Of a stretch of DNA of 64,000 nt, positions 41,791 through 51,474 are shown one piece after another. The notes beneath the pieces are model-generated. The model was not told where the DNA came from, did no database searches, and saw only the letters and a program-made list of their open reading frames with translations. Positions within the stretch are counted from its first letter, which is position 1; each line of letters begins with the position of its first letter. The stretch comes from Pantanalinema rosaneae. GTDB taxonomy: Bacteria > Cyanobacteriota > Cyanobacteriia > Leptolyngbyales > Leptolyngbyaceae. The DNA lies in NCBI RefSeq assembly GCF_050753385.1, contig NZ_JBLZFZ010000034.1, forward strand, positions 1-64,000, written 5' to 3'. The translations under genes and the position numbers were made by a program.

Positions 41791-44526
41791 CTATCGTCCG
41801 AAGTTCACATACTCTACAGAATCTTCATCCGGAGAACTGGGTTGGGGGGCAACCACATTGCCATTACTCAATGGCGGCTCTACTGTTGCTGGATCTGGTA
41901 CCGCTTCTGCTTCCGCTAAGGGACGACGGGCATCAATTAAGCGCAAGGCACGCGTCACACTCTCCGGCAAAATCACCACCAAACTATTGAGTGGAGCCGC
42001 ATCCAATGCCGTTTGGATCGCCGTTGTTTCATCCAGAATCGTTTCATAGCGACTATCTGGGCTGGCTTGCCGAATGCCTTCAGTAATTAACCGCGCCGCA
42101 TCCCCCCGCGATCGCCCTCGGGTATCATCATCCTCTTTGACAAAAATGCGATCGAACATGCCTGCCGCTAACGTTCCTAGCATCACGAAGTCGTCATCGC
42201 GGCGATCGCCAGGACCACCCACAACCCCAATCCGTTCCCCTGGCCAATTCTTCACAAATCCCGCCAGGGCTTCATAACTATGGGGATTATGGGCGTAATC
42301 GACTAGAGCATGGTATTTACCCAGATTGACGAGATTCATCCGTCCCGGAGTTTGTTCCGTCGATGCCCGGAACGTCAACAGGGCAGCCCGGATATCCTCA
42401 ATCCGCACCCCCTGGGCAAAGGCCGCCAAACTCGCGGCAAGGGCATTGGCAATCATAAACGGTGCCCGTCCCCCCAACGTTAAGGGGACATTGGCTGCCT
42501 GTTCAATCCGCAATGTCCAATCGCCTTTGAGAATCGAGAGATAGCCATTCTCGTAAACTGCCGCCAGCCCCCCTTTTTGCGTATGGGCTTTGATCAGATC
42601 AGACTGAGGATGCATCGAGAAATATGCCACCTGAGCCGTGACTTTACTCGCCATCGCGGACACCAACGGATCATCGGCATTCAAAATCGCATAGCCGTTG
42701 GGCATAGCCGTTTCAGCCACTACGCTTTTCACTCGCGCCATTTCTTCGATCGTGTCAATATCCCCCAGTCCCAGGTGGTCGGCGGCGACGTTTAACACCA
42801 CTCCAACATTACATTCCTGGAACGCCAGACCCGATCGCAGGATGCCGCCTCTCGCACTCTCTAGTACCGCCACTTCCACTAACGGATCTTGCAAAATCAG
42901 TTGGGCACTCTGGGGGCCCGTGTTATCGCCCGGTTCCACCAAATAATCCCCAATATAGGTGCCATCCGTGGTCGTGTAGCCCACCACCTGTCCGGTTTGC
43001 TTAAAGATATGGGCAATCAACCGAGTGGTCGTGGTTTTACCATTAGTGCCTGTCACAGCCAGGATCGGTACACGGCTCGGAGTTCCGGCAGGGAATAACA
43101 TATCCATAACCGGTTCCGCAACGTTACGAGGAATGCCTTCACTGGGGCAGACATGCATCCGGAAACCCGGAGCCGCATTGACTTCGACAATTACCCCATC
43201 CACTTCCCGCAAAGGACGGGTGATATCGGGAGTCACGACATCAATTCCGGCAATATCCAAGCCAATAATCTTGGCAACCCGCTGGGCTAACCAGACATTT
43301 TCAGGATGAATGTCGTCGGTACGATCGACCGCGATTCCGCCGGTACTCAGGTTGGCGGTGGCTCGGAGATAACAGACTTCCCCCCGGTCGAGCACCGTAT
43401 CCACAGTTAACCCCTGGCGTTCCAGCAGTTGCCAACTGGTGCGATCGAGTTGAATTTTAGTCAGCACATTATCGTGCCCTTCGCCCCGCCGGGGATCTTG
43501 ATTAGTAATTTCAATCAATTCTGCGATCGTCGAGCGACCATCCCCCACTACATGGGCAGGCACCCGTTCCGCTACGGCGACAACCTTGCCATTAATCACT
43601 AAAACCCGGTGATCACGCCCCTGGTAGTAGCGTTCCACAATCACCGATCGCGACACTTCCCGCGCCGCATCATAGGCTTCCTCAGCCTGCTGCCAATTCT
43701 CGATATTGATCGTAATTCCCCGACCATGATTACCATCTAGAGGCTTGATCACGATCGGATAACCACCCACCGATGCGATCGCTTCCTCCAAATCATCCAG
43801 GTAGTCCACCACCGTCCCACGCGGTACAGGCACTCCGGCTTCCCGTAGCACTCGTTTCGTGCCTTCCTTATCACTAGCCAGTTCTACGCCCAAAATGCTG
43901 GTGTAGTTGCTGAGCGTCGCTTGAATCCGTTTTTGGTGTACCCCATATCCCAATTGGATCATGGAGCGGGCACTCAGTTCAGACCAGGGAATGCCACGGG
44001 CTTCCGCTTCCTTAACTAAGGATTCCGTACTGGGTCCTAGAGAACCATCCGCCGCCAGTTGGCGTAGATCGGACAGATCTTGCTCCAATTCTTCGGCTGG
44101 ATAGGTGCCGGTATTCACAATACTTTGACAGAGGCGAACAGCTGCCCGCGCGGCATAGCGTCCTGCCTGCTCGTAAACGTATTCAAACACCACTCGATAA
44201 ATGCCAGGAGTCGAGGATTCTCGGGTTCGTCCAAACCCTGACTCCATCCCCGCCAGTTCTTGCAACTCCAGGGCAACATGCTCAATGATGTGCCCCATCA
44301 TGGTGCCCTCGCGCACCCGACTGAGGAAACCACCCCGACAACCGGGAGAACAAAAATGTTCAACCAGGCTGGGGAGCACCTGGATTAATCCCTCGTAGAA
44401 CCCTGGAATTTGGTTGGAGGGCTTATCGGCAAGATCCTCCAAATCCAGACGCATTACAATCAGCTTGTGACGACGAATACTCCAATAGTTAGGACCTCGT
44501 AATGTCTGGATTTTGAGAATCTTCAT
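41791..44526 (-). CDS. cphA: Cyanophycin synthetase
   Basis: Builds the storage polymer multi-L-arginyl-poly-L-aspartate from Asp and Arg with ATP. The protein is 911 residues from ATG 44526 (M-K-I-L-K-I-Q-T-L-R-G-P-N-Y-W-S). An N-terminal domain (1-160) precedes an ATP-grasp domain (about 220-480, P-I-V-I-K-P-L-D-G-N-H-G-R-G). A Mur-ligase-like domain follows with the P-loop G-T-N-G-K-T-T-T (near 495) and A-A-D-H-L-G-L-G. The C-terminal 40 residues are low complexity. cphB lies upstream with a 250-base gap, the usual cphB-cphA order. Confidence 0.97.
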   Translation of the reverse strand: MKILKIQTLRGPNYWSIRRHKLIVMRLDLEDLADKPSNQIPGFYEGLIQVLPSLVEHFCSPGCRGGFLSRVREGTMMGHIIEHVALELQELAGMESGFGRTRESSTPGIYRVVFEYVYEQAGRYAARAAVRLCQSIVNTGTYPAEELEQDLSDLRQLAADGSLGPSTESLVKEAEARGIPWSELSARSMIQLGYGVHQKRIQATLSNYTSILGVELASDKEGTKRVLREAGVPVPRGTVVDYLDDLEEAIASVGGYPIVIKPLDGNHGRGITINIENWQQAEEAYDAAREVSRSVIVERYYQGRDHRVLVINGKVVAVAERVPAHVVGDGRSTIAELIEITNQDPRRGEGHDNVLTKIQLDRTSWQLLERQGLTVDTVLDRGEVCYLRATANLSTGGIAVDRTDDIHPENVWLAQRVAKIIGLDIAGIDVVTPDITRPLREVDGVIVEVNAAPGFRMHVCPSEGIPRNVAEPVMDMLFPAGTPSRVPILAVTGTNGKTTTTRLIAHIFKQTGQVVGYTTTDGTYIGDYLVEPGDNTGPQSAQLILQDPLVEVAVLESARGGILRSGLAFQECNVGVVLNVAADHLGLGDIDTIEEMARVKSVVAETAMPNGYAILNADDPLVSAMASKVTAQVAYFSMHPQSDLIKAHTQKGGLAAVYENGYLSILKGDWTLRIEQAANVPLTLGGRAPFMIANALAASLAAFAQGVRIEDIRAALLTFRASTEQTPGRMNLVNLGKYHALVDYAHNPHSYEALAGFVKNWPGERIGVVGGPGDRRDDDFVMLGTLAAGMFDRIFVKEDDDTRGRSRGDAARLITEGIRQASPDSRYETILDETTAIQTALDAAPLNSLVVILPESVTRALRLIDARRPLAEAEAVPDPATVEPPLSNGNVVAPQPSSPDEDSVEYVNFGR

Positions 44527-44777
44527 AAGCAATTAGCCATTTTTATGGAGTCACTTCAAATGCGAAACCCTGCTGGTGGTTGCGAGGGTGAGCACTGCCA
44601 CTGTCGAGCAGATATTTTGATGCAATTATTCAGTTTCAAGCTCTGGGAGATCCGAGACTGTTCATCATGAACGATTTTCACGGCAGCCAGAGTGAATGAA
44701 CGAGATTGAACTCAGCTTAACGAGAATTGCTCAGAATTGCAGCTATTCGCAGCAGTGATTTTCTTGATCTCAAACCC

Positions 44778-45602
44778 TTAAAACTTCTGGCGTTGGGGCG
44801 GCAAGGCAGTGCGTTTCCGGAGATCGAAACGATCGCCATAACTGAGGACATGTACCCGCAGGTTATAGATACTCAGCGGATCAGTCGCGCCGACATCCGG
44901 CTGATTCGTATAGGACAGGTCTTTGGGATCAATCACTGTCACTGTACCTTTACCAATCACCTGTAACGTACCATCCCCTTCAAACACGGCACAGGTATCT
45001 TCATCGATCCCTATCCCCAGACGATCGGGATGAGCCGCGATCGCACTCATTAACCGAGCCATCCGATTGCGGTTATGAAAGTGTTGATCCACCAACAAAT
45101 CCGGCAAGATGGCTAACCCAGTGGTCATATCCACCAGCGATCGGTTCGGGGACTCCCCACTACCGCCCCCAGCAATCATGTAATGTCCCATGACTGCCGC
45201 CCCGGCACTGGTTCCCGCTAAGGTAATCTCCCCCCGTTGAGCCCGTTGCCGCACCATATCCATTAAGGGAGTATCAGCGAGTAATCCACACAGGCGCAAC
45301 TGATCTCCCCCGGTGAGAAATACGCCAGTGCAGTTTTCGGCATAGCTTTGCATCAAGGGATCTTCACATTGCTCACGATCGCGGATATCCAAAATCTCGA
45401 TGCCCTTGGCTCCCATCTCAGTAAAAATGCTGTGATACCGCTCTCCGGTCGCAACTGGTTCACGGGAGGCAGAAGGAATAATGGCAATCCGGGCATCCGT
45501 TGACCCTGAGCGAGTAAAAAAGCTGTTCAAGATCTCGCGCCCATGTACCTTATCTTCGGCTCCCCCAATAACCATAATGGCAGTTTTCGTTGACTGGGGC
45601 AT
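44778..45602 (-). CDS. cphB: Cyanophycinase
   Basis: A serine-type exopeptidase that releases beta-Asp-Arg dipeptides from cyanophycin. The nucleophile is in A-G-T-S-A-G-A-A, and the family motifs I-G-G-A-E-D-K, F-L-T-G-G-D-Q and V-D-Q-H-F-H-N-R-N-R are present. The start is ATG 45602 (M-P-Q-S-T-K-T-A), because GGAGAGG lies just before it and the 274-residue length matches Synechocystis CphB (about 271). In-frame starts at 45638 and 45716 would add 12 or 38 residues and are less well supported. It precedes cphA. Confidence 0.95.
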   Translation of the reverse strand: MPQSTKTAIMVIGGAEDKVHGREILNSFFTRSGSTDARIAIIPSASREPVATGERYHSIFTEMGAKGIEILDIRDREQCEDPLMQSYAENCTGVFLTGGDQLRLCGLLADTPLMDMVRQRAQRGEITLAGTSAGAAVMGHYMIAGGGSGESPNRSLVDMTTGLAILPDLLVDQHFHNRNRMARLMSAIAAHPDRLGIGIDEDTCAVFEGDGTLQVIGKGTVTVIDPKDLSYTNQPDVGATDPLSIYNLRVHVLSYGDRFDLRKRTALPPQRQKF

Positions 45603-46025
45603 TTCCTCTCCAAGGCGATGAAACTCTAGTTGCGGCATAGCGCTATTCCCCAGCGTTCGATGAAACCAACGCTCCAAAAGTTTGGTAAGTCGGGAAGACA
45701 CGTCGTTGTTACTCATCCTAATCGCTGAACTGCCGATCGTCCGTTTTGGGTCAAGGCAACCAAGGCAACGCTATGCCTATCTAGACCAGATTACTATTTT
45801 GGTGAAACAGGCTCTACCCTATTTTTTGGCAAACCCCAAATTTGCCAATGCCTCTAACCTTGGAGCACCACTCCTTAATTAGGCATAATCTTTAACGATG
45901 AAAGCGTCGTTTAAACAACAAAAGTCCGCCGACCTGACTCATCAATTGCTCACCAAAACCCGTAAGATCTGATCTCCCCATCTGCCCGATCCCACCGATC
46001 TCCCCATCCTCTCCCTCCCTCCTCC
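45603..46025. other. Divergent region between cphB and trmD
   Basis: About 420 bases. The first part may encode an N-terminal extension of cphB if an upstream start is used (to 45716). The last 53 bases are a polypyrimidine repeat running right up to the trmD start. No other gene is seen. Confidence 0.5.
45972..46024. repeat. Polypyrimidine repeat abutting trmD
   Basis: ATCTCCCCATCTGCCCGAT and CTCTCCCTCCCTCCTCC units end one base before the trmD ATG. The region where a Shine-Dalgarno sequence would sit is therefore purely pyrimidine. It belongs to the same family as the tracts at 32-65, 7192-7230 and 46745-46803. Confidence 0.7.
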
Positions 46026-46721
46026 ATGCGTTTTGATATTGTGACTCTGTTCCCTGATTTCTTTACCTCACCCCTCAGTTCGGGGCTACTAGGCAAAGCC
46101 TTAGCCAAACAAATCGCGGCTGTTCATCTGATTAATCCACGCGACTTTACCACCGATAAACATCGCAAAGTCGATGATGAACCCTATGGCGGTGGTGTCG
46201 GCATGTTGATGAAACCAGAACCCATTTTTGCAGCCGTTGAATCCCTGCCCCAGATCCCACCCCGTGAAGTGGTGCTAATGACTCCCCAGGGCGAACCGAT
46301 GCATCAGGCAATGTTCCAGAAGTTTGCGGCTAACTATCAACAATTAGTGATTATTTGTGGGCACTACGAGGGAGTAGATGAGCGAGTTCTGAATCTAGTT
46401 ACACAAGAGGTGTCTCTGGGGGATTTCGTGCTGACCTGTGGTGAGATTCCTGCCCTAACGTTAATTAACGGGGTGACTCGCTTGTTACCAGGAACGGTAG
46501 GTAAAGAAGAATCTTTGAAAGCTGAAAGCTTTGAGCAAGAATTGCTCGATTATCCCCAATACACCCGTCCTCCGGTGTTCCGAGATTGGGCAGTTCCAGA
46601 AGTTCTACTCTCTGGCAACCATGCCGCGATCGCCAAATGGCGGCATGAGCAACAAGTTCAACGTACCCGCGATCGGCGACCGGATTTGTACCAACGCTGG
46701 TTAGAACGGCAGAAGCGGTGA
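46026..46721 (+). CDS. trmD: tRNA (guanine-N1)-methyltransferase
   Basis: Methylates G37 of tRNAs to prevent frameshifting. The protein is 231 residues with the trefoil-knot SAM site, seen as D-D-E-P-Y-G-G-G-V-G-M, C-G-H-Y-E-G-V-D-E-R and S-L-G-D-F-V-L-T-C-G-E. The C-terminal domain is complete (Y-T-R-P-P-V-F, L-L-S-G-N-H). No Shine-Dalgarno sequence is possible here because the 50 bases upstream are a polypyrimidine repeat. A related repeat begins at its stop codon. Confidence 0.97.
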   Translation: MRFDIVTLFPDFFTSPLSSGLLGKALAKQIAAVHLINPRDFTTDKHRKVDDEPYGGGVGMLMKPEPIFAAVESLPQIPPREVVLMTPQGEPMHQAMFQKFAANYQQLVIICGHYEGVDERVLNLVTQEVSLGDFVLTCGEIPALTLINGVTRLLPGTVGKEESLKAESFEQELLDYPQYTRPPVFRDWAVPEVLLSGNHAAIAKWRHEQQVQRTRDRRPDLYQRWLERQKR

Positions 46722-46803
46722 GGAAGGTGAAGAAGGTGAGGAAACAGAATGCTCATCCCCCATCCCCCCATCTCCCCATCTCCTCATCTCCCTATCTCCT
46801 GCT
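46717..46803. repeat. Two-arm polypurine/polypyrimidine repeat
   Basis: A G/A-rich arm (46717-46745, GTGAGGAAGGTGAAGAAGG) is followed by a C/T-rich arm (46752-46800, CATCCCCCCATCTCCCC). Its arrangement copies that of the in-frame repeat at 7111-7230. It fills the gap between trmD and the next gene and could fold into an imperfect hairpin. Confidence 0.7.
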
Positions 46804-46859
46804 GAACGATCGTCCATCCCATGCCATAATGATCAGCCTGTTGTCCGCAAAGGGTTTCG

Positions 46860-47930
46860 ATGGTACAAGCTCCTCAGTCTCCGGCAAATCTTACTCCTGC
46901 ACTTGATCCCGCCATGCTAGAGGGAGTTGACCTAAATTTCCAACTCCCCGATCCCGATGACGAACAGATTGCGGATCAAGAATTTCAGCACCGGATTGAG
47001 CAAGCTTGGCAAGTCTGCGATCGGTTTGATTTGCAAACGGATATTTGGCGGGGACGAATTTTACGGGCAGTGCGCGATCGGGAAAAACGGAATGGCGATG
47101 GGCGCGGGACAGGATTTCTGAATTGGCTCAAAGATCGGGAAATTAGCAAAAGTCAGGCTTACTCGTTGATTGAACTGGCGAATAGCGCCGATACCTTGCT
47201 GGAAGGTGGTTTTTTAGAATCTGAAGATGTTAACCAGTTCAGTAAACGGGCGTTTGTGGAAACAGCGCACGCGGCACCAGAAGTCCAACAAATGGTGAGT
47301 GATGCGGCACGACGGGGCGATCGCATTACCCGGCGGGAAGTCCGGCAACTTTCGGATGAGTGGACTGCGATGACCTCCGAATTGTTACCCACAGAGATCA
47401 AAGAAAAAGCGGCTGACCATACGATCCCCACCCGGTATCTAGCTCCCCTGGTGCGGGAAATGGAGAAGTTACCAGAAGCCCATCAAGCCTCACTGCGAAC
47501 CGAGATTATCGAAAATCCTGATGTCGATACGCTAAAGCAGGTGACAGCAGAAGCCCGCTATTTAGCGAAATACTTAGAAGCGGCAACCAAAGTCGGAGCG
47601 TTAAACAATCAATCGCTTGATCTGGAACTGGCATTGGAAGAAGCTCTACGGATTGGTTGTCTCAGTTCAACGGCCGACATGGTGAATCAAGCGGCGCAAT
47701 TAGAACAATTGATTGTCAAGCTATTCATGACCTGGAAGCGACTCAATGCCCTCTCGGAACGGGTTTATCTGGATAGCGGTGCCAGTACCCCCCATCTCCG
47801 TACCTTGCTCAGTTGCCTGAATCCTCTATCCGGCGAGGTGCTGGAAACCCCCCTCGATAGCCTGGGAGAACGAACAGTACGACTGAAAATCCTCTCTCAC
47901 CTGGAAGACATTTCGTTGGAAGCTAATTAA
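46860..47930 (+). CDS. Conserved cyanobacterial protein, possible DNA-binding helix bundle
   Basis: 356 residues, almost entirely helical, that I cannot assign to a named family. The region 90-180 (F-L-N-W-L-K-D-R-E-I-S-K-S-Q-A-Y-S-L-I, then I-T-R-R-E-V-R-Q-L) resembles the helix-turn-helix parts of ParB/KorB-like or phage replication proteins, which is a weak impression. The acidic N-terminus (residues 18-50) and the C-terminal domain (240-356) show no motif. It follows trmD after a repeat-filled gap on the same strand. Confidence 0.7.
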   Translation: MVQAPQSPANLTPALDPAMLEGVDLNFQLPDPDDEQIADQEFQHRIEQAWQVCDRFDLQTDIWRGRILRAVRDREKRNGDGRGTGFLNWLKDREISKSQAYSLIELANSADTLLEGGFLESEDVNQFSKRAFVETAHAAPEVQQMVSDAARRGDRITRREVRQLSDEWTAMTSELLPTEIKEKAADHTIPTRYLAPLVREMEKLPEAHQASLRTEIIENPDVDTLKQVTAEARYLAKYLEAATKVGALNNQSLDLELALEEALRIGCLSSTADMVNQAAQLEQLIVKLFMTWKRLNALSERVYLDSGASTPHLRTLLSCLNPLSGEVLETPLDSLGERTVRLKILSHLEDISLEAN

Positions 47931-48290
47931 TTCAGGCACATAACTTGGTAAATTGCCAGACTCTATGGTGTTGCTTGACAGTCATTATTAAGTTAAATGT
48001 ACGAGATGGATAAAGAATATGTAGAATCAGGAATGACTTCTGGCGATCGCGTAACCCCAGGATCAACTCCCTGGATCAACTTAATCAGGGAACCTTGAGG
48101 CTGTCATCGGCTTCAGGTTCTGGCTTGCAAAAGCGCGAAATTCTACCATGAATTTTAATTCATTGTAAGAAAGCGCTACAGTGATACAAGCAGAAACGTT
48201 AAGTTGTTCGTTACGTTTACCCCCATTCCTTATCCCATCGTTCCTATGCCGATCAGCGATCGGCAACATTCTTCGAGGAGAAAGTAATCT
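47931..48290. other. Intergenic region upstream of ado
   Basis: About 360 bases. A 6-bp stem TCCCTG/CAGGGA (near 48068-48091) and an imperfect AACCTTGAGGC/GGCTTCAGGTT hairpin (near 48093-48121) lie here, without a T-run. The ado promoter is expected in the AT-rich part around 48140-48190. No gene is seen. Confidence 0.45.
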
Positions 48291-48986
48291 ATGCCGCAGC
48301 TTGAGGCTACTGTAGCAATCGACTTCCATAGCGAGAACTACCGCGATGCTTACAGCCGCATCAACGCCATTGTGATTGAAGGCGAGCAAGAAGCTAACGA
48401 AAATTACATCAGGTTGGCTGAATTGCTACCAGACCACAAAGATCGGTTGATTAGTCTAGCAAAAATGGAAAGTCGGCACAAAAAGGGCTTTGAAGCCTGC
48501 GGACGTAATCTCGATGTGACTCCCGACATGGAGTTTGCCCGCAAGTTTTTCTCTAGATTGCATCAAAACTTTCAGGATGCGGCGGCTCAGGGCAATATTG
48601 CCACTTGCTTGCTGATCCAGGCGTTAATTATTGAGTGTTTTGCGATCGCCGCCTACAACATCTACATTCCCGTTGCTGACGATTTCGCTCGCAAGATTAC
48701 TGAAGGCGTTGTGAAAGACGAATATACTCACCTCAACTTCGGTGAAGAGTGGCTACAAGCGAACTTTGAAGCCGTCAAAGCGGAATTAGAAGCTGCCAAT
48801 CGGCAAAACCTGCCGATCGTTTGGCAAATGCTGAACCAGGTCGAAGCGGATGCTAAAGTTCTGGGCATGGAAAAAGAAGCCTTAGTCGAAGACTTCATGA
48901 TCCAGTACGGCGAAGCCCTCGGCAACATTGGCTTCAGCAACCGGGATGTCATGCGGCTCTCGGCAATGGGTCTAGCCGCTGCCTAA
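48291..48986 (+). CDS. ado: Aldehyde-deformylating oxygenase (alkane synthase)
   Basis: A ferritin-like di-iron enzyme that converts fatty aldehydes to alkanes plus formate, using O2 and ferredoxin. The protein is 231 residues. All six iron ligands fall at positions corresponding to those of the Prochlorococcus enzyme: E32, E60, H63, E115, E144 and H147. GAGGAG precedes the ATG. aar follows after 212 bases with a strong hairpin between. Alkanes of this pathway sit in cyanobacterial membranes. Confidence 0.97.
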   Translation: MPQLEATVAIDFHSENYRDAYSRINAIVIEGEQEANENYIRLAELLPDHKDRLISLAKMESRHKKGFEACGRNLDVTPDMEFARKFFSRLHQNFQDAAAQGNIATCLLIQALIIECFAIAAYNIYIPVADDFARKITEGVVKDEYTHLNFGEEWLQANFEAVKAELEAANRQNLPIVWQMLNQVEADAKVLGMEKEALVEDFMIQYGEALGNIGFSNRDVMRLSAMGLAAA

Positions 48987-49006
48987 TTGCAATTTCCTCG
49001 ATTAAC

Positions 49007-49033
49007 AGAGGCATTCTTCGGTAGAATGCCTCT
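49007..49033. repeat. Strong hairpin between ado and aar
   Basis: AGAGGCATTCT (49007-49017) and AGAATGCCTCT (49023-49033) form a perfect 11-bp stem with a 5-base loop, 21 bases after the ado stop. No T-run follows, so it may protect the ado mRNA end or reduce read-through to aar rather than act as a full terminator. Confidence 0.75.
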
Positions 49034-49198
49034 CAACCCCCTACTAATGCCTGGTTTATTCGTATCTCTAACAATCATTTTGATCATTCAGCAAATTTGA
49101 AGCTGGTCGCATCAAGCCCATCCGTCGCTTGCTTGTGACAATTTGCTGATGTTTAACGTGCCTTTAAACAAGCTCAATACAATTTATCCACGTCATTC

Positions 49199-50218
49199 AT
49201 GTTTGGTCTTATCGGTCACCTTACCAGTTTGGAACACGCTCAATCCGTTGCCAAAGAACTTGGCTACCCAGAATATGCCGATCAAGGTTTAGATTTTTGG
49301 TGTAGTGCGCCACCTCAAATTGTCGATACCATCCGGGTAACGAGTATCACTGGGCAGACGATCGAAGGCAAGTATGTCGAATCCTGCTTTTTGCCGGAAA
49401 TGTTAGCCGCCCGCCGCATTAAAGCCGCCACCCGCAAAGTGATTAACGCGATGGCACATGCTCAAAAACATGGCATCAACATCACAGCCCTAGGCGGATT
49501 TTCCTCGATTATTTTTGAGAACTTCAACCTGGAGCAAATTACCCAGGTTCGTAATGTCCTGTTAGACTTCCAACGGTTCACAACTGGCAATACTCACACT
49601 GCCTACATTATTTGCCGTCAGGTCGAACAAGCTGCTGCCCAACTAGACATCGATCTGTCTAAAGCAACGGTTGCCGTTTGTGGTGCTACAGGGGACATTG
49701 GCAGTGCAGTGTGTCGCTGGCTGAATGTTCGTACCGATGTCGAAGATTTATTGCTGATTGCTCGTAACCGAGAACGGCTGCAAGACCTGCAAGCCGAATT
49801 GGGTCGCGGCAAGATTATGGATTTGCAGGAAGCCCTACCTCAAGCCGATATTGTGGTTTGGGTTGCCAGTATGCCGAAAGGAGTCGAGATTGATCCGGCG
49901 GTGCTTAAACCCACCTGCTTGTTGATCGACGGGGGCTATCCCAAGAATCTCGGTACCAAAATTCAGCGCGATGGAGTAGTTGTCCTGAATGGTGGCATTG
50001 TCGAGCATTCCTTAGACATTGATTGGAAGATCATGTCGATCGTCAACATGGATGTACCCGCCCGTCAGTTATTCGCCTGTTTCGCGGAATCAATGCTGCT
50101 GGAATTTGAAAAATGGCATACTAACTTCTCTTGGGGACGCAATCGCATTACTGTGGAGAAGATGGATCAAATTGGTCAAGTTTCTGTGAAGCATGGCTTT
50201 AGACCCTTGTTAGTTTAA
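49199..50218 (+). CDS. aar: Long-chain acyl-ACP reductase
   Basis: Reduces acyl-ACP to fatty aldehyde with NADPH, the substrate of Ado. The protein is 339 residues with the start M-F-G-L-I-G-H-L-T-S, the nucleotide-binding loop G-A-T-G-D-I-G-S-A-V (about residue 160) and the C-terminal I-D-G-G-Y-P-K-N-L segment. It lies between ado and accA, the conserved cyanobacterial order. Confidence 0.97.
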   Translation: MFGLIGHLTSLEHAQSVAKELGYPEYADQGLDFWCSAPPQIVDTIRVTSITGQTIEGKYVESCFLPEMLAARRIKAATRKVINAMAHAQKHGINITALGGFSSIIFENFNLEQITQVRNVLLDFQRFTTGNTHTAYIICRQVEQAAAQLDIDLSKATVAVCGATGDIGSAVCRWLNVRTDVEDLLLIARNRERLQDLQAELGRGKIMDLQEALPQADIVVWVASMPKGVEIDPAVLKPTCLLIDGGYPKNLGTKIQRDGVVVLNGGIVEHSLDIDWKIMSIVNMDVPARQLFACFAESMLLEFEKWHTNFSWGRNRITVEKMDQIGQVSVKHGFRPLLV

Positions 50219-50245
50219 TCACTGATTCACCAGAAACTAGCTACT

Positions 50246-50402
50246 GTGTATACACATCTTCTCTGGAGCCTAAAAATCCTGCATTTTGCCCCCCTAGCCC
50301 CCCAATTCTGGGGGGAACCAACCATTCAAAGTCCCCCAGAATTGGGGGATTTAGGGGGCAAAACAGGTTGCAAGTCCGATCAACTCAGACTTGTGTATAC
50401 AC
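50246..50402. repeat. Nested palindromic element between aar and accA
   Basis: A 157-bp segment bounded by two copies of the palindrome GTGTATACAC (50246-50255, 50393-50402). Inside, a G/C-rich inverted repeat of about 31 bp (50284-50317 against 50331-50364) folds into a long hairpin. Its arms carry GCCCCCCAATTCTGGGGG and the complementary CCCCCAGAATTGGGGG. It has no coding capacity and looks like a small non-autonomous repeat. Confidence 0.7.
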
Positions 50403-50493
50403 CGCATCCAGAACTAGAGAGAGGTTAGGAAGCAATCATCTCTCAGTTTGAACGATCGCATATTCCTCCACATCCCATTTCTGTCCCTAACCT

Positions 50494-51474
50494 ATGGCAC
50501 CCACTGAACGTAAACCGATCCTGCTCGACTTTGAAAAGCCATTAGCCGAACTCGAAGCTCGCATCATTCAAATCCGGGAACTGGCAGAAGAAAATGATGT
50601 CGATGTCTCGGATCAAATTCGCCAGCTAGAAGCCCGAGCAGTCCAACTACGTCAGGAAATTTTTAGTAGTCTGTCGCCAGCGCAACGGTTACAAGTTGCC
50701 CGTCATCCCCGTCGCCCCAGTACCCTGGACTACATCCAGGCGATTAGTGACGAATGGATGGAGCTACACGGCGATCGCGGTGGCAACGACGATCCGGCTT
50801 TGGTGGGTGGCGTTGGTCGGATTGCTGGCAAACCAGTCGTCATGCTAGGACACCAGAAAGGGCGAGACACTAAAGATAATGTGGCACGCAACTTTGGCAT
50901 GGCAGCCCCCGGTGGCTATCGCAAAGCCATGCGGCTGATGGAGCACGCCAATCGCTTCAGTATGCCAATTCTCACCTTTATCGACACGCCCGGAGCCTGG
51001 GCAGGGATGGAAGCTGAGAAGTTAGGTCAGGGCGAAGCGATCGCCTATAACCTGCGCGAAATGTTTCGCTTAGATGTCCCGATTCTCTGTACGGTGATTG
51101 GCGAAGGCGGTTCCGGAGGCGCATTAGGAATCGGTGTGGGCGATCGCTTAATGATGTTTGAACATTCGGTTTACACCGTGGCGACCCCCGAAGCCTGTGC
51201 CGCGATCCTGTGGAAAGATGCGTCACGCGCTCCCCAGGCGGCAGAATCCTTAAAAATTACCGCTCCCGACTTGAAACAATTAGGCATTATTGACGAAATT
51301 CTCCCCGAACCGATCGGCGGTGCCCATGCTAATCCATTACAAGCTGCCGAAACGTTAAAACAATCGATTCTCCATCATTTAGATGAACTGGGCGCATTAA
51401 CCGGGCAACAACGACGTGATCTGCGCTACCAAAAATTCCGGGCGATCGGGGTTTTTGCCGATATTCCTGCCTAA
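50494..51474 (+). CDS. accA: Acetyl-CoA carboxylase carboxyltransferase subunit alpha
   Basis: With AccD it transfers the carboxyl group from carboxybiotin to acetyl-CoA, giving malonyl-CoA for fatty-acid synthesis. The protein is 326 residues with F-E-K-P-L-A-E-L-E near the start, H-G-D-R-G-G-N-D-D-P-A, T-F-I-D-T-P-G-A-W-A-G and G-E-G-G-S-G-G-A-L. It follows aar, which links precursor supply to alkane formation. Confidence 0.97.
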   Translation: MAPTERKPILLDFEKPLAELEARIIQIRELAEENDVDVSDQIRQLEARAVQLRQEIFSSLSPAQRLQVARHPRRPSTLDYIQAISDEWMELHGDRGGNDDPALVGGVGRIAGKPVVMLGHQKGRDTKDNVARNFGMAAPGGYRKAMRLMEHANRFSMPILTFIDTPGAWAGMEAEKLGQGEAIAYNLREMFRLDVPILCTVIGEGGSGGALGIGVGDRLMMFEHSVYTVATPEACAAILWKDASRAPQAAESLKITAPDLKQLGIIDEILPEPIGGAHANPLQAAETLKQSILHHLDELGALTGQQRRDLRYQKFRAIGVFADIPA

